NCBI RefSeq assembly: GCF_014202695.1
Contig: NZ_JACHHH010000014.1
Span: forward strand, 1 to 64,000
Source of the DNA: Oribacterium sinus
Lineage (GTDB): Bacteria > Bacillota > Clostridia > Lachnospirales > Lachnospiraceae
DNA: 64,000 bases
Direction: 5' to 3'
A model generated the notes under the pieces. The model had not been told where the DNA came from. It saw only the letters and a list, made by a program, of their open reading frames with translations, and did not search any database. Shown here in pieces: positions 1 to 8,894 of this stretch; within the stretch, counting starts at the first letter, position 1; every line of letters begins with the position of its first letter. A program made the translations under genes and the position numbers.

Positions 1-20
1 CTAGAATTCAAAAAGAAAAC

Positions 21-62
21 AAGAGCTCATAAATGGCGTAATTACGCCGTTTATGGGCTCTT
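21..62. terminator. Long hairpin, probable terminator
   Basis: A 20-bp near-perfect inverted repeat (AAGAGCTCATAAATGGCGTA and its mirror, two mismatches). On the minus strand it is followed by a T-rich tract. It may end a transcript entering from outside the window, because the nearest minus gene (sufU) has its own terminator further right. Confidence 0.6.
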
Positions 63-139
63 GACTCTTTCGCAACTGTCAAAGACGGGATTATAACGTA
101 TCGTTTCGAAAAATACAGCAAAGTTCTAAAAAATAATGC

Positions 140-168
140 TTGATTTTCAAAAAAGCTAATGGTATACT
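140..168 (+). promoter_or_regulatory. Promoter of tRNA-Ser
   Basis: TTGATT (140-145), 17-bp spacer, TATACT (163-168): a near-consensus sigma-A promoter whose start would fall about 10 bp before the tRNA 5' end. Confidence 0.75.
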
Positions 169-183
169 GGCACAGTTGATTGA

Positions 184-267
184 GACGAGGTGTGATAATG
201 GTAGTCGGCCAGCCTGGAAAGTTGGTGCCCGTTCTGCGGGTTGTGGGTTCAAGTCCCATCCTCGTCG
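184..267 (+). tRNA. tRNA-Ser (anticodon GGA)
   Basis: A class II tRNA. The 7-bp acceptor stem GACGAGG/CCTCGTC (184-190 with 260-266) is perfect. The anticodon stem CCAGC/GTTGG closes loop CTGGAAA, giving anticodon GGA. A long variable arm (CCCG/CGGG) typical of serine tRNAs follows, then a T arm with TTCAAGT loop and discriminator G267. CCA is not encoded. The D stem is short and includes a wobble pair. It decodes UCC/UCU. Confidence 0.9.
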
Positions 268-274
268 CTAAGAT

Positions 275-320
275 AAAGAGCCTTGATTTATGTAAGAAAC
301 GACATAAATCAAGGCTCTTT
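275..320. terminator. Bidirectional terminator between tRNA-Ser and sufU
   Basis: A 19-bp perfect inverted repeat (AAAGAGCCTTGATTTATGT, mirrored at 302-320) around a short loop, followed on plus by TTTTCTT. It ends the tRNA transcript and, in the opposite sense, the suf operon. Confidence 0.85.
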
Positions 321-360
321 TCTTACCTTAATTCACCAAAAAAGGAGCTGTAAGCCCCTT

Positions 361-828
361 TTAATCAAACTTTCCGGAATACTTGTCAATCTTTCCTTCA
401 TCCGCATCCTTAAAGATTTCATCCATGGTTCTCCAACCAAGTACGGCACACTTTACTCTGGCAGGCATGTGGGAAATATCCTCCAGGATTCCGGCTTCTT
501 CCAGCTCTTCCTTTTCCTCCTCCGAAATCTTTCCCCGAATCATGCGCAGAAAGATTTCAGAAAGCCGAAGGGCTTCGTCCTTTGTTTTTCCTATGATTAA
601 ATCGCACATAATATCTGCACTGGCCTGAGAAATTGCACAGCCGTCTCCATCAAAGCTGGCTTCGGAAATAACATTATCCTTATCCAACTTTAAATACAAG
701 ACGATATCGTCTCCACAGCTGGGGTTCACTCCCTCTAAAGAAAAGCTGGCATCCTCCATCTTATATTTATTGTTCGGACGAATATTATGCTCTGTTAAAA
801 TCTCATTATAATAGGTATTACTCCCCAT
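361..828 (-). CDS. sufU: SufU-type Fe-S assembly sulfur acceptor
   Basis: A 155-residue zinc-dependent sulfurtransferase of the SufU/IscU fold. It accepts persulfide sulfur from SufS and passes it to the SufBCD scaffold in the cytoplasm. The ligand/acceptor positions are visible: Cys38 and Asp40 in NPSCGDD, Cys64 in DGDGCAISQAS, and Cys127 in ARVKCAVLGW. The spacing between the second and third Cys is the long one of SufU rather than IscU. Last gene of sufCBDSU; it overlaps the end of sufS by 11 bp, so translation is probably coupled. Confidence 0.93.
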   Translation of the reverse strand: MGSNTYYNEILTEHNIRPNNKYKMEDASFSLEGVNPSCGDDIVLYLKLDKDNVISEASFDGDGCAISQASADIMCDLIIGKTKDEALRLSEIFLRMIRGKISEEEKEELEEAGILEDISHMPARVKCAVLGWRTMDEIFKDADEGKIDKYSGKFD

Positions 829-2053
829 ATCCCATCACTCCTCGAATAGTTTTTAACGCCGCCAAAAAGGCATCCACATCTTCCTTAGTATTGTAAAGGC
901 CAAGACTGACTCTGGTGGTACTTGGTGTTCCCAGGAATTTCATCAAAGGCTGAGCACAGTGGTGTCCCGCCCGGACGCAAACCTGATTGGAATTGAAAAT
1001 GGCTGCAATATCATGGGGATGAACCCCGTCTATAGTAAAGGTTACAATGCCATGATGTCTTTTCGGATCTTTGGAACCTATGATGTGTACATGGGGGATT
1101 TTTTCCATTCCCTCCATGAGATAAGCACAGAGCTCCGCCTCTCTTTCCTCAATAAAGGAAAATCCGACTTTATCAAGATAAGAAATCGCCGCTGTAAGAC
1201 CAACCGCACCGCCAACATTTACCGTACCCGCCTCAAACTTATGAGGAAGCTCTGCCCAGGTGGCGCCTTCCTTGGTCACATATTCAATCATTTCTCCGCC
1301 GAAAAGGAAGGGAGGCATCTTTTCCAGAAGCTCCTTCTTTCCGTATACGGCGCCGATTCCCATGGGAGCATAGAGCTTATGGCCGGAAAATACCAAAAAG
1401 TCCACATCCAAATCCTGAACATCCACCTTGGTGTGGGGAACGGACTGGGCTCCGTCACAAACAAATACCGCTCCAATTTCATGCGTAAGCTTTGCAAACA
1501 GTTTAATGTCCTGAATATTTCCAAGAACATTGGAAACCTGCGCCATGGCCACCAGCTTTACCTTTGGATTTAATACTGCTCGGAAGCTTTCTTCCGTAAT
1601 AATGCCCTCTTCATTGGGCTCCAGAAAATGAAGCTTTAATCCCTTTTCCTTTGCCAGCTGCTGCCAGGGAATAAAATTACTGTGATGCTCCGAAATCGGG
1701 AGCATGATTTCATCTCCCTCCTGCAAAAAGGCTCTGCCATAGGTATAGGCGATAAGGTTCAATCCCTCGGTAGCATTTCTTACAAAGATGATTTCCGCAC
1801 TTTCCTTCGCATTCAGGAACTTCGCCACAGCTTCCCTCGCCTCTTCATAGGCTTCCGTAGCCTTTAAAGAAAGCTCGTAGAGCCCACGGAGAGGGTTGGC
1901 ATTTTCCGCATGATAATAATGCTCCATAGCTTCCAAAACCTGCTTTGGCTTTTGGGTAGTTGCCGCATTATCCAAGTAGGCAAAACTTCCTGTTTTGAAA
2001 ATAGGAAAATCTTCTTTTAATTTTTTCGCCAATTCCTCTCTTGCCAATTCCAT
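818..2053 (-). CDS. sufS: SufS cysteine desulfurase
   Basis: A 411-residue PLP-dependent group II cysteine desulfurase that removes sulfur from cysteine to form a persulfide for Fe-S assembly. The PLP lysine is Lys226 in SGHK, and the active-site cysteine is Cys366 in the RAGHHCAQP loop, typical of SufS. His123/His124 of SEHHSN stack on the cofactor. Length is normal for the family. Its ATG overlaps the sufD stop (TAATG), a sign of translational coupling. Confidence 0.95.
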   Translation of the reverse strand: MELAREELAKKLKEDFPIFKTGSFAYLDNAATTQKPKQVLEAMEHYYHAENANPLRGLYELSLKATEAYEEAREAVAKFLNAKESAEIIFVRNATEGLNLIAYTYGRAFLQEGDEIMLPISEHHSNFIPWQQLAKEKGLKLHFLEPNEEGIITEESFRAVLNPKVKLVAMAQVSNVLGNIQDIKLFAKLTHEIGAVFVCDGAQSVPHTKVDVQDLDVDFLVFSGHKLYAPMGIGAVYGKKELLEKMPPFLFGGEMIEYVTKEGATWAELPHKFEAGTVNVGGAVGLTAAISYLDKVGFSFIEEREAELCAYLMEGMEKIPHVHIIGSKDPKRHHGIVTFTIDGVHPHDIAAIFNSNQVCVRAGHHCAQPLMKFLGTPSTTRVSLGLYNTKEDVDAFLAALKTIRGVMGYGE

Positions 2054-3108
2054 TATTCCTCTTCCTTACCCTTTCCTCTGATAGTCTCCTCAATATATGC
2101 CTGAATACTCTTATCGGAAATGCTGTGAATAACATTTTCCATTCTGGCTTCCGCCATCAGCTCATAGGTGCTTTCCAAATCCATGCCCCTACTTTGCATA
2201 TAAAAGACACTGTCCTCGTCCAAACGACCGATGGTAGCACCGTGGTTTCCTTCCACATCATCCTCATCACAAAGAATGACCGGGATGGTCTGGTTTACCA
2301 CATTGTCATCCATCAAAAGCACATTTTCCTGTTCATTACCGCAGGCACCCTTTGCCCCATGCTTTAGGTCAATAGTGCCGCGGAAAATTTTGAAGGCTTC
2401 TCCTCTCAGAACGCCGTCACAGTAAATATGAGACTCGCTCTTCTTTCCGAAATGATTTACCAAAAGGTTGTAGTCCGCTCTCTCCTGCTTCTCCAAGAAG
2501 TAGCCAAGATGCATCTCCGCCTCACTGCGGTTTCCTAAAAGATCAGCCCGATAGCCTATATGGGCACTCTTTCCGCAAAGATGAATTGCGCTAAGCTTTA
2601 CCTTCGAAGATTCCTGAAGCTGCAAAGATAAATCATCATAGCTTTGGAATGCATCACCGAACTTACTCACCAAAATCAGATTCAGCTCTGCATTTTTTTC
2701 TAAAATAAACTTTTCCTGTAAATAAGCGGAACCTTCCGCCTTCTCCTCTGATTCTCTATGCAAGAAGAGAGTAAGCTTTGCCCCCTCCTCCAGATAGAAG
2801 CAGAAGGAAGAATGCTGGTTCTCTTTACTCTCATAAAGAAAATGCATAATCATGGGAGCCTTGGCTTCACCCTTTTTAATGCGATAGCCGGTGCTTTCAC
2901 AGCCGTCTTCCTTCGCAAGACCGGCTAATTCCTCTCCCAAACCGCTGACTACTCGAGAGAAGTCTCCCTCTCCTCTAGTGGCCTCTTCTTCTATTTCCGG
3001 TGTAAAGGATTGAAATGCTCCCTCAATCTTAATTTTACTTTCATTCATTTTCAGCCAGCGAAATGTAGGAACCGGCATTTTATTGATAATTAATTCTTCT
3101 GTACGCAC
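2053..3108 (-). CDS. sufD: SufD scaffold subunit
   Basis: A 351-residue member of the SufB/SufD family, which forms the SufBC2D scaffold with SufB and SufC. The C-terminal half keeps the family signature (NQTIPVILCDEDDVEGNHGA, then IGRLDEDSVFYMQSRG), matching the end of SufB. The start is GTG, supported by a strong ribosome site (AAGGAGG, 5-7 bp upstream). The N-terminal part is divergent, as usual for SufD. It lies between sufB and sufS with a 12-bp gap to sufB. Confidence 0.9.
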   Translation of the reverse strand: MRTEELIINKMPVPTFRWLKMNESKIKIEGAFQSFTPEIEEEATRGEGDFSRVVSGLGEELAGLAKEDGCESTGYRIKKGEAKAPMIMHFLYESKENQHSSFCFYLEEGAKLTLFLHRESEEKAEGSAYLQEKFILEKNAELNLILVSKFGDAFQSYDDLSLQLQESSKVKLSAIHLCGKSAHIGYRADLLGNRSEAEMHLGYFLEKQERADYNLLVNHFGKKSESHIYCDGVLRGEAFKIFRGTIDLKHGAKGACGNEQENVLLMDDNVVNQTIPVILCDEDDVEGNHGATIGRLDEDSVFYMQSRGMDLESTYELMAEARMENVIHSISDKSIQAYIEETIRGKGKEEE

Positions 3109-3120
3109 AATTCCTCCTTC

Positions 3121-4536
3121 CTAGCCGATGGCTCCCACCATCTCCAAACGAATCAGGTTATTCATCTCCACCGCATATTCCAAAGGTAACTCCTTGGAAA
3201 CGGAGTCCGCAAATCCGCTGACAATCAGAGATTTAGCCTCCTCCTCGGGAATGCCTCGGGACATCAGATAAAATACCGCTTCATCGGAGATTCTTCCAAT
3301 CTTTGCCTCATGTCCCACATCCGCCTGGTTAGTACGAACATCAATGGCAGGAACCGTATCGGAACGGGACTGATCATCCAGCATCAAAGATTGACAGGAT
3401 ACCGCAGACTTTGCATTTTTCGCCTGATTTTGAATTACCACCGCAGAACGATAGGTGGAAATACCGCCGCTCTTGGAAATAGAACGGGTATTGATATAGG
3501 AGCTGGTATCTTTTCCGATATGCACCATCTTGGCACCGGTATCCAGATTCTGCCCTGCTCCCGCAAAGGTTACTCCGGTAAATTCTGCCCTGGCATTATC
3601 TCCCTTTAAAATGGTCATAGGATACAGATAGGAAATATGGGAACCGAAGGAACCGGAAACCCATTCCATAATACCGTTTTCTTCCACTCTGGCTCTTTTG
3701 GTGTTTAAGTTATACATATTCTTGGACCAGTTCTCAATGGTGGAATAACGAAGCTTGGCATTTTTTCCAACGAAAAGCTCTACACATCCCGCATGGAGGT
3801 TTGCCACATTGTACTTCGGTGCGGAACAGCCTTCAATAAAGTGTAACTCCGCTCCCTCATCCACAATGATTAAGGTATGTTCAAACTGTCCTGCTCCCGG
3901 TGCATTCAGACGGAAATAGGACTGGAGGGGAATTTCAACATTTACCCCCTTGGGAACATACACGAAGGAACCACCGGACCATACCGCCCCGTGAAGAGCC
4001 GCAAACTTATGGTCTGTTGGGGGAACCAGCTTCATAAAATGCTTCTCAATCATTTCCCCGTAAGGACCGTGAAGGGCAGATTCGATATCGGAATAAACCA
4101 CACCCTTGGCAGCTACCTCCTCCTGCAGGTTATGGTATACAAGCTCAGAGTCATACTGAGCGCCCACACCTGCTAAGCTCTTTCTTTCCGCCTCAGGGAT
4201 ACCAAGCTTTTCAAAGGTATTCTTAATATCCTCGGGAACCTCTTCCCAGTCTGCGGACATCTTGGTTTTCGGCTTAACATAGGTCACAATATTATCCATG
4301 TTTAAGTCGGAGATATCCGGTCCCCAATTGGGGATATCTGTTTTATGATAAACTTCCAAGGCCTTTAGGCGAAAATCCCTCATCCACTGAGGATCATTTT
4401 TCTTATCCGAAATCTCCTCTACGATTTCCGCTGTTAAGCCCTCTTTGATTTTATAGAAGTCGCTGTCCTTTTCTTCATATCGAAAATCATATAAAGAACG
4501 ATCAATATCTTGAACTTCTGTTCTTTCCTTTGCCAT
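3121..4536 (-). CDS. sufB: SufB scaffold subunit
   Basis: A 471-residue SufB, the main scaffold of the SufBC2D complex on which nascent Fe-S clusters are built. Family motifs run through the protein, including AALHGAVWSGGSFVYVPKGV, the beta-helix stretch FIEGCSAPKYNVANLHAGCV, and the C-terminal GHEAKIGRISDEAVFYLMSR. Length matches other SufB proteins. Ribosome site AGAGGATAGT precedes ATG. It follows sufC by about 30 bp. Confidence 0.95.
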   Translation of the reverse strand: MAKERTEVQDIDRSLYDFRYEEKDSDFYKIKEGLTAEIVEEISDKKNDPQWMRDFRLKALEVYHKTDIPNWGPDISDLNMDNIVTYVKPKTKMSADWEEVPEDIKNTFEKLGIPEAERKSLAGVGAQYDSELVYHNLQEEVAAKGVVYSDIESALHGPYGEMIEKHFMKLVPPTDHKFAALHGAVWSGGSFVYVPKGVNVEIPLQSYFRLNAPGAGQFEHTLIIVDEGAELHFIEGCSAPKYNVANLHAGCVELFVGKNAKLRYSTIENWSKNMYNLNTKRARVEENGIMEWVSGSFGSHISYLYPMTILKGDNARAEFTGVTFAGAGQNLDTGAKMVHIGKDTSSYINTRSISKSGGISTYRSAVVIQNQAKNAKSAVSCQSLMLDDQSRSDTVPAIDVRTNQADVGHEAKIGRISDEAVFYLMSRGIPEEEAKSLIVSGFADSVSKELPLEYAVEMNNLIRLEMVGAIG

Positions 4537-4566
4537 ACTATCCTCTAGCTTTCCAAATAGAAGGAT

Positions 4567-5313
4567 TTATTCCTTCTCCAAAAAAGATTCAAAACCTTCG
4601 TTGTTGATTTTATCTACCAGACTTCCGTCTCCCTCAGCCTTCATCACACCGTTAATCACCACATGCGTCTTATCTACTGTCAAGGACTCTAAAATTCTTG
4701 TAGAGTGGGTGATAATTAAAAGGGAGCCTTCCATATTCTTCTGATACTCCTTGATCCCTTCGGAAACGGTTCTTACCGCATCCACATCCAGTCCGGAATC
4801 TGTCTCATCAAGAATGGCAAGACCGGGTTTTAACATCAGAAGCTGTAAAATCTCCGCCTTCTTTTTCTCTCCACCGGAGAAACCTACATTTAAATCACGC
4901 TCTGCATAGCTATGATCCATCCCCAGGATATCCATGGACTTCTTAAGCTCCTTACGAAAATCCCAAAGGCGGATTCTCTTTCCGAAACGCTGTTCCATAG
5001 CGGAACGAATGAAGTTTCCGAGGCTTACTCCCGGAACCTCCAAGGGGTTTTGGAAGGAAAGGAAAATTCCTCTCTTAGCTCTCTTATCCACCGCTTCATG
5101 GGTAATATCTTCCCCGTCAAAAAGAATCTGTCCGTTGGTAATGCTGTACCGGGGATTTCCCATAAGAGCATTTCCCAAGGTGGACTTTCCTGCTCCGTTA
5201 GGCCCCATCAGTACATGGGTTTCACCCTTATTGATGGACAGGTTCACATTCTTTAAAATTCCTTTTTCTTCTACTGAAACGGATAAATCTTTTATCTTTA
5301 GTAATTCCGCCAT
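4567..5313 (-). CDS. sufC: SufC ATPase
   Basis: A 248-residue ABC-type ATPase that powers SufBC2D. Walker A is GPNGAGKST (37-45), the signature is FSGGEKKK (145-152), and the Walker B ILDE with D-loop follows at 167-175. I placed the start at 5313 (ATG, MAELLKIKDL) because GGAGGG sits 4 bp upstream. The longer in-frame reading to 5406 would begin at a TTG without a good ribosome site. First gene of the suf operon, with a leader of roughly 150 nt. Confidence 0.95.
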   Translation of the reverse strand: MAELLKIKDLSVSVEEKGILKNVNLSINKGETHVLMGPNGAGKSTLGNALMGNPRYSITNGQILFDGEDITHEAVDKRAKRGIFLSFQNPLEVPGVSLGNFIRSAMEQRFGKRIRLWDFRKELKKSMDILGMDHSYAERDLNVGFSGGEKKKAEILQLLMLKPGLAILDETDSGLDVDAVRTVSEGIKEYQKNMEGSLLIITHSTRILESLTVDKTHVVINGVMKAEGDGSLVDKINNEGFESFLEKE

Positions 5314-5471
5314 ATTCCCTCCAAATATATAAAGACCTTTCTGTCTTATCATTAAGATGCTTGGACTTGCCACCGTAAACCAATCTGTACAAACGATACG
5401 GTTCAATTCCCTGATTCTTTAATTCTGAACCAATAACAGCAATTCATAACATCTTCTTGACTATGTTTGGG

Positions 5472-5500
5472 ATTATAAACGAGGCAAAATCATGTGACAA
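5472..5500 (-). promoter_or_regulatory. Promoter of the suf operon
   Basis: On the minus strand TTGTCA (5495-5500), 17-bp spacer, TATAAT (5472-5477). Transcription would start near 5465, leaving a ~150-nt leader before sufC. The leader holds a bulged GGTTCA/TGAACC hairpin (about 5399-5431). No known riboswitch was recognised and no iscR/sufR gene is adjacent. Confidence 0.75.
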
Positions 5501-5531
5501 TACTATTCCTAGTAATTTTATAGGATTATAA

Positions 5532-5590
5532 GAAAAAAAACAAAAGAAGAGAAAAAAGCCTGTAATAGCAAGCCTTTGTCTCTTCTTTTG
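5532..5590 (-). terminator. Terminator of the glpK-DUF1667 operon
   Basis: The 12-bp arms CAAAAGAAGAGA (5541-5552) and TCTCTTCTTTTG (5579-5590) enclose a second small stem. On minus they are followed by eight T residues. It separates the glycerol operon from the suf promoter just beyond. Confidence 0.85.
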
Positions 5591-5649
5591 GTTATACAAC
5601 ACTAACTATATTTTAGGAATCTATTCTCTTCAATACTTCCTGATTAATA

Positions 5650-6003
5650 TTAACGTATACTTTTCAAGGCTATCAAGCGAACTCCGGTTTGACAGAAGTC
5701 ATTTACCAAGACATCGCCTATTCGGATAGGAATAGGTACTCGGAAGCCCTTACAAAATGCCTCCGCCTCTGAAAATTTCTCCTTGGGAATGGCTTTCTCC
5801 GTCTTTACCGGAAGAAATTCCTTGGAACCTATCAAGCGAATCTCCGAGAGAAAGCTAGCCTTAGTCTCGGAAATCTCTCTTTCGGCAAAATCCTTCCCTC
5901 TTCCACATCCATTGCCTGTGACGGAAATCAATCTGTTTCCTTCGAAGCTTACTTCCAAGGTGCAGCCTTTTCTACAGTTCATACAAGTCATTTTTGTTTC
6001 CAA
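5650..6003 (-). CDS. DUF1667 protein, glycerol operon partner
   Basis: A 117-residue protein of the DUF1667 family. Cysteines are visible in CMNCRKGC near the N-terminus and GNGCGRGKDFA at about 30-40, followed by LPVKTEKAIPKEK and a C-terminal IGDVL...TGVRLIA. Family members are usually encoded beside glpK and an FAD-dependent glycerol-3-phosphate dehydrogenase, and the cysteines suggest a metal or Fe-S site. Here it follows glpK by about 70 bp but the dehydrogenase gene is absent. The start is probably TTG, because GAGGGA lies 6 bp upstream; the next ATG is too far from it. Confidence 0.8.
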   Translation of the reverse strand: METKMTCMNCRKGCTLEVSFEGNRLISVTGNGCGRGKDFAEREISETKASFLSEIRLIGSKEFLPVKTEKAIPKEKFSEAEAFCKGFRVPIPIRIGDVLVNDFCQTGVRLIALKSIR

Positions 6004-6071
6004 ATTGTTCCCTCTTTCCGTAAGTAAAAATCTATTGTCAAAACATTCTTTTCCTTTGATGCCCTTTTCCT

Positions 6072-7574
6072 TTAATCCTCTTTACCGAAACCGAAGCTTG
6101 CTTCCAATGCTTTTTTCCAGCCCCGGACTTTTTCTTCTCTTTTCTCCCGGGTCATCTTGGGGAAGAACTCCATTTCCACATGATGTCTCTCCTCCAGGCT
6201 GTCCATGGATTCATAGAGTCCAACAGAAAGTCCCGCAAGATAGGCTGCTCCCAAGGCGGTGGTTTCTATAGAACGGGGACGAATCACGGAGGCCTGCATT
6301 AAATCCGCTTGAAACTGCATGAGGAAATTATTACCGGAGGCTCCTCCATCCACCCGAAGACTTCTAAGGCGCTGGCCCATATCCTGCTCCATGGCCAAAA
6401 GCAGGTCTCTGCTTTGAAAGGCAATGGACTCCAAGGCGGCCCGGATAATGTGATTTTTATTCACACCTCTGGTAAGACCGGTAATACTTCCCCTGGCAAA
6501 GGGGTCCCAGTAGGGCGCGCCCAGTCCGGTAAATGCAGGCACAATATAACAACCGTTGCTGTCCTCCACCTTGGAAGCAAAATATTCCGAATCCTCCGCC
6601 TTATCCAACATGTGCAACTCATCTCTTAGCCACTGAATGACCGCTCCACCTACATAAACCGAGCCCTCTAAAGCGTACTGCACCTTCCCGTCAATGCCCC
6701 AGGCAATGGTACTCAGCAAGCCGTGTTTTGAAAGAATAGCCTGATTTCCTGTATTCATCAGCATAAAACAGCCTGTACCGTAGGTATTTTTCACATCTCC
6801 CTTTTGGAAGCAGCATTGTCCGAAAAGAGCCGCCTGCTGATCTCCAGCCACTCCACAGATAGGAACAGGCCTTCCCAAAAATTCCGAATCCACCTCACCG
6901 AAAAAGCCGGAGGAGGGATTCACCTTGGGAAGCATTGCCTTGGGAATTCCAAAGAAGGACAGAAGCTCCTCATCCCATTCCAAGCTGTGAATGTTAAACA
7001 GCAGCGTTCTTGAGGCATTAGTATAATCCGTCACAAAACAGTTTCCCTTACTCAGCTTATACATCAGCCAGGTATCCACGGTACCGAAACATAGTTCTCC
7101 TGCCTCCGCCCTTTCCTGAGCCCCCTCCACATGGTCTAAAATCCAACGAATTTTCGTGGCGGAAAAATAAGGATCAAAAACCAGACCGGTTTTTTCCCGA
7201 ATTTTTTCTGAAATCTCCGGATGGGCCTTTTGCGCTTCCTTAATCCATTCCGTAGTTCTTCTGCACTGCCAGACAATAGCTGGATAAATGGCCTGTCCCG
7301 TCTTTCTATCCCAAACAATGGTACTTTCCCTTTGATTTGTGATACCGATGGCCAATAAAGCCTCTGAGGGAATTCCGGACTTTTCCAGACATTCTCTTGC
7401 TACCGCCAACTGGCTTTGCCAGATTTCATTGGGATGATGCTCCACATAACCGGGTTTAGGGTAATACTGGGGAAACTCTTTTTGAGCCTTGAATATAGAC
7501 TCTCCCTCTTCGTCAAAAAGGATGGCTCTGGTACTGGTGGTACCCGCATCTAAGGCCATGATATATTTTTTCAT
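6072..7574 (-). CDS. glpK: Glycerol kinase
   Basis: A 500-residue FGGY-family kinase converting glycerol plus ATP to glycerol-3-phosphate in the cytoplasm. It shows the N-terminal [10 protein letters not shown] phosphate loop, the ITNQRE and DTWLMYKL motifs, [14 protein letters not shown], and the C-terminal [17 protein letters not shown] signature. Many Firmicutes enzymes are activated by HPr phosphorylation of a His in a YHFFG-like segment. Here the aligned stretch reads VDSEFLG (Glu231), so that His appears to be missing. Ribosome site AGAAAGGATATGAA precedes ATG. Confidence 0.95.
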   Translation of the reverse strand: MKKYIMALDAGTTSTRAILFDEEGESIFKAQKEFPQYYPKPGYVEHHPNEIWQSQLAVARECLEKSGIPSEALLAIGITNQRESTIVWDRKTGQAIYPAIVWQCRRTTEWIKEAQKAHPEISEKIREKTGLVFDPYFSATKIRWILDHVEGAQERAEAGELCFGTVDTWLMYKLSKGNCFVTDYTNASRTLLFNIHSLEWDEELLSFFGIPKAMLPKVNPSSGFFGEVDSEFLGRPVPICGVAGDQQAALFGQCCFQKGDVKNTYGTGCFMLMNTGNQAILSKHGLLSTIAWGIDGKVQYALEGSVYVGGAVIQWLRDELHMLDKAEDSEYFASKVEDSNGCYIVPAFTGLGAPYWDPFARGSITGLTRGVNKNHIIRAALESIAFQSRDLLLAMEQDMGQRLRSLRVDGGASGNNFLMQFQADLMQASVIRPRSIETTALGAAYLAGLSVGLYESMDSLEERHHVEMEFFPKMTREKREEKVRGWKKALEASFGFGKED

Positions 7575-7708
7575 TTCATATCCTTTCTATAATTGCCTGA
7601 TAATTTCTCTTTACTGCAAACTTTCTTTGCCTACCTGGATATTTATTACACTTTATGCTCTTTATTGTTTAACGTTTCCATTTATATACCACGCAAAACA
7701 TATCTTCT

Positions 7709-8773
7709 CTAAATTCTTTTTTCCGTAAATTCCGGAATAAAGCTTTCTTTGGCACTTTCTTCCTCTTGCATATAGGCGTTTTGAATTCCTAGCTCTTCAG
7801 CATAACGAATCCATTTTTCATACTCTTTTCCGTAGACTCGACGGTCAATCTCCGGGTAAGCCTCAAGATTTCCATAAGGAATGTATTGCCAAAGTAAACT
7901 GTATAAAATATTTTCTCCGTACTCTTCATAGGCATATTTTAACACTTTTTTTGCCTGATACACCTGATTCGGCAGGAGCAAATGTCGAAGAATCACACCT
8001 TTTTGTAAAAGCCCCTCCTTATATTCAAGTTCGGGACACTGGCGTATACACTCCGCCAGAGCTTCCTTTGCCCTCATCGGGTAGTCCTTTGCCTTGGAAT
8101 AGCGTAAAGCCGTGTCTTCCTTTATATATTTAAAATCAAAAAGATAAATATCGATAAGCCCTTCGCAGCTTGCCAATACCTCACTACTTTGATAACCGGA
8201 GCAGTTCCAGACAAAAGGCAAGCTAAAGCCTCTTTTCTTAGCCAAGCCAATCGCTTCTAAAATCCCCGGAAGATAATGCTCTCCCGTAACCAGATTAATA
8301 TTATGACAGCCCAGCTTTTCCAAGCTCAGAAAATGCTGATAAAGCTCTTCAACAGAAACCACCTCCCCGATTTCTCCCCGAGAAAGCCTTTGGTTTTGGC
8401 AAAAAACACAGGACAGACTGCAATAAGAAAAGAAAATGGTTCCGCTTCCCTTGCTTCCGGAAATACAGGGTTCCTCCCAAAAATGAGGAGCTGCTCTACC
8501 GATATGCATGACACTTCCCGCATGACAAAATCCCCGCTCACCTTTAAAGCGATTCACCTTACATTCCCTTGGGCAAAGTCTACAGGAAGCATAGGAAAGA
8601 ATACTTTGCTTCTCTCCGCCCTGAACCGTATTGGATTTTTCTTCCTGTACTATATTAGTTTTTTCTTCCCGTGCTATCTTAGGTTTTTCTTCCCGTACTA
8701 TCTGAGATTTCTCTCCTTGTATTATATTAGATTTCTCTTCCTGAATTTCATCTATTTCCTGTATTTGCGACAT
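7709..8773 (-). CDS. PflX-type radical SAM protein
   Basis: A 354-residue radical SAM protein related to pyruvate formate-lyase activating enzymes (COG1313, PflX-like). The SAM cluster motif is CSLSCVFC (Cys118, 122, 125). It is preceded by a Cys-rich segment (CRLCPRECKVN, GFCHAG) typical of this branch. Substrate unknown; no target glycyl-radical enzyme is adjacent. Residues about 10-57 are an unusual extension of six imperfect octapeptides (IQEEKSNI, VREEKPKI and so on) encoded by 24-bp repeats. The ribosome site for the annotated ATG is weak, so a later start is possible. Confidence 0.82.
   Translation of the reverse strand: MSQIQEIDEIQEEKSNIIQGEKSQIVREEKPKIAREEKTNIVQEEKSNTVQGGEKQSILSYASCRLCPRECKVNRFKGERGFCHAGSVMHIGRAAPHFWEEPCISGSKGSGTIFFSYCSLSCVFCQNQRLSRGEIGEVVSVEELYQHFLSLEKLGCHNINLVTGEHYLPGILEAIGLAKKRGFSLPFVWNCSGYQSSEVLASCEGLIDIYLFDFKYIKEDTALRYSKAKDYPMRAKEALAECIRQCPELEYKEGLLQKGVILRHLLLPNQVYQAKKVLKYAYEEYGENILYSLLWQYIPYGNLEAYPEIDRRVYGKEYEKWIRYAEELGIQNAYMQEEESAKESFIPEFTEKRI
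8603..8746 (-). repeat. 24-bp tandem repeats inside the radical SAM gene
   Basis: Six imperfect 24-bp units encode consensus octapeptides of the type VQEEKSNI. They are in frame, so copy-number change would lengthen or shorten the N-terminal extension without a frameshift. Confidence 0.75.
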
Positions 8774-8822
8774 TTTCGATACGTTATCCTCATTTTTCCC
8801 GCTTATTCTATTTAAGTCCGGC

Positions 8823-8851
8823 TTGTAAGCCCTCTAAAAAGCTGATACAAT
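8823..8851 (+). promoter_or_regulatory. Promoter of the cyclophilin gene
   Basis: TTGTAA (8823-8828), 17-bp spacer, TACAAT (8846-8851), about 40 bp before the ribosome site AAAGGAG of the gene. Confidence 0.6.
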
Positions 8852-8894
8852 TCCTTTGATTTCACAATAATTTATCAGAATAAAGGAGTGTATT

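Noticed and set aside
8-259. Minus-strand 83-codon reading frame across tRNA-Ser
   Set aside because: It is the complement of the tRNA and its terminator, with no ribosome site or protein-like composition.
184-267. Selenocysteine tRNA because of the long variable arm
   Set aside because: The anticodon is GGA and the acceptor stem is the normal 7 bp, so it is tRNA-Ser.
959-1573. Plus-strand 204-codon ORF opposite sufS
   Set aside because: It lies wholly within sufS in antisense; the sufS protein has complete catalytic motifs.
5314-5406. N-terminal extension of SufC
   Set aside because: It would begin at TTG in the leader. GGAGGG and the family N-terminus both support 5313.
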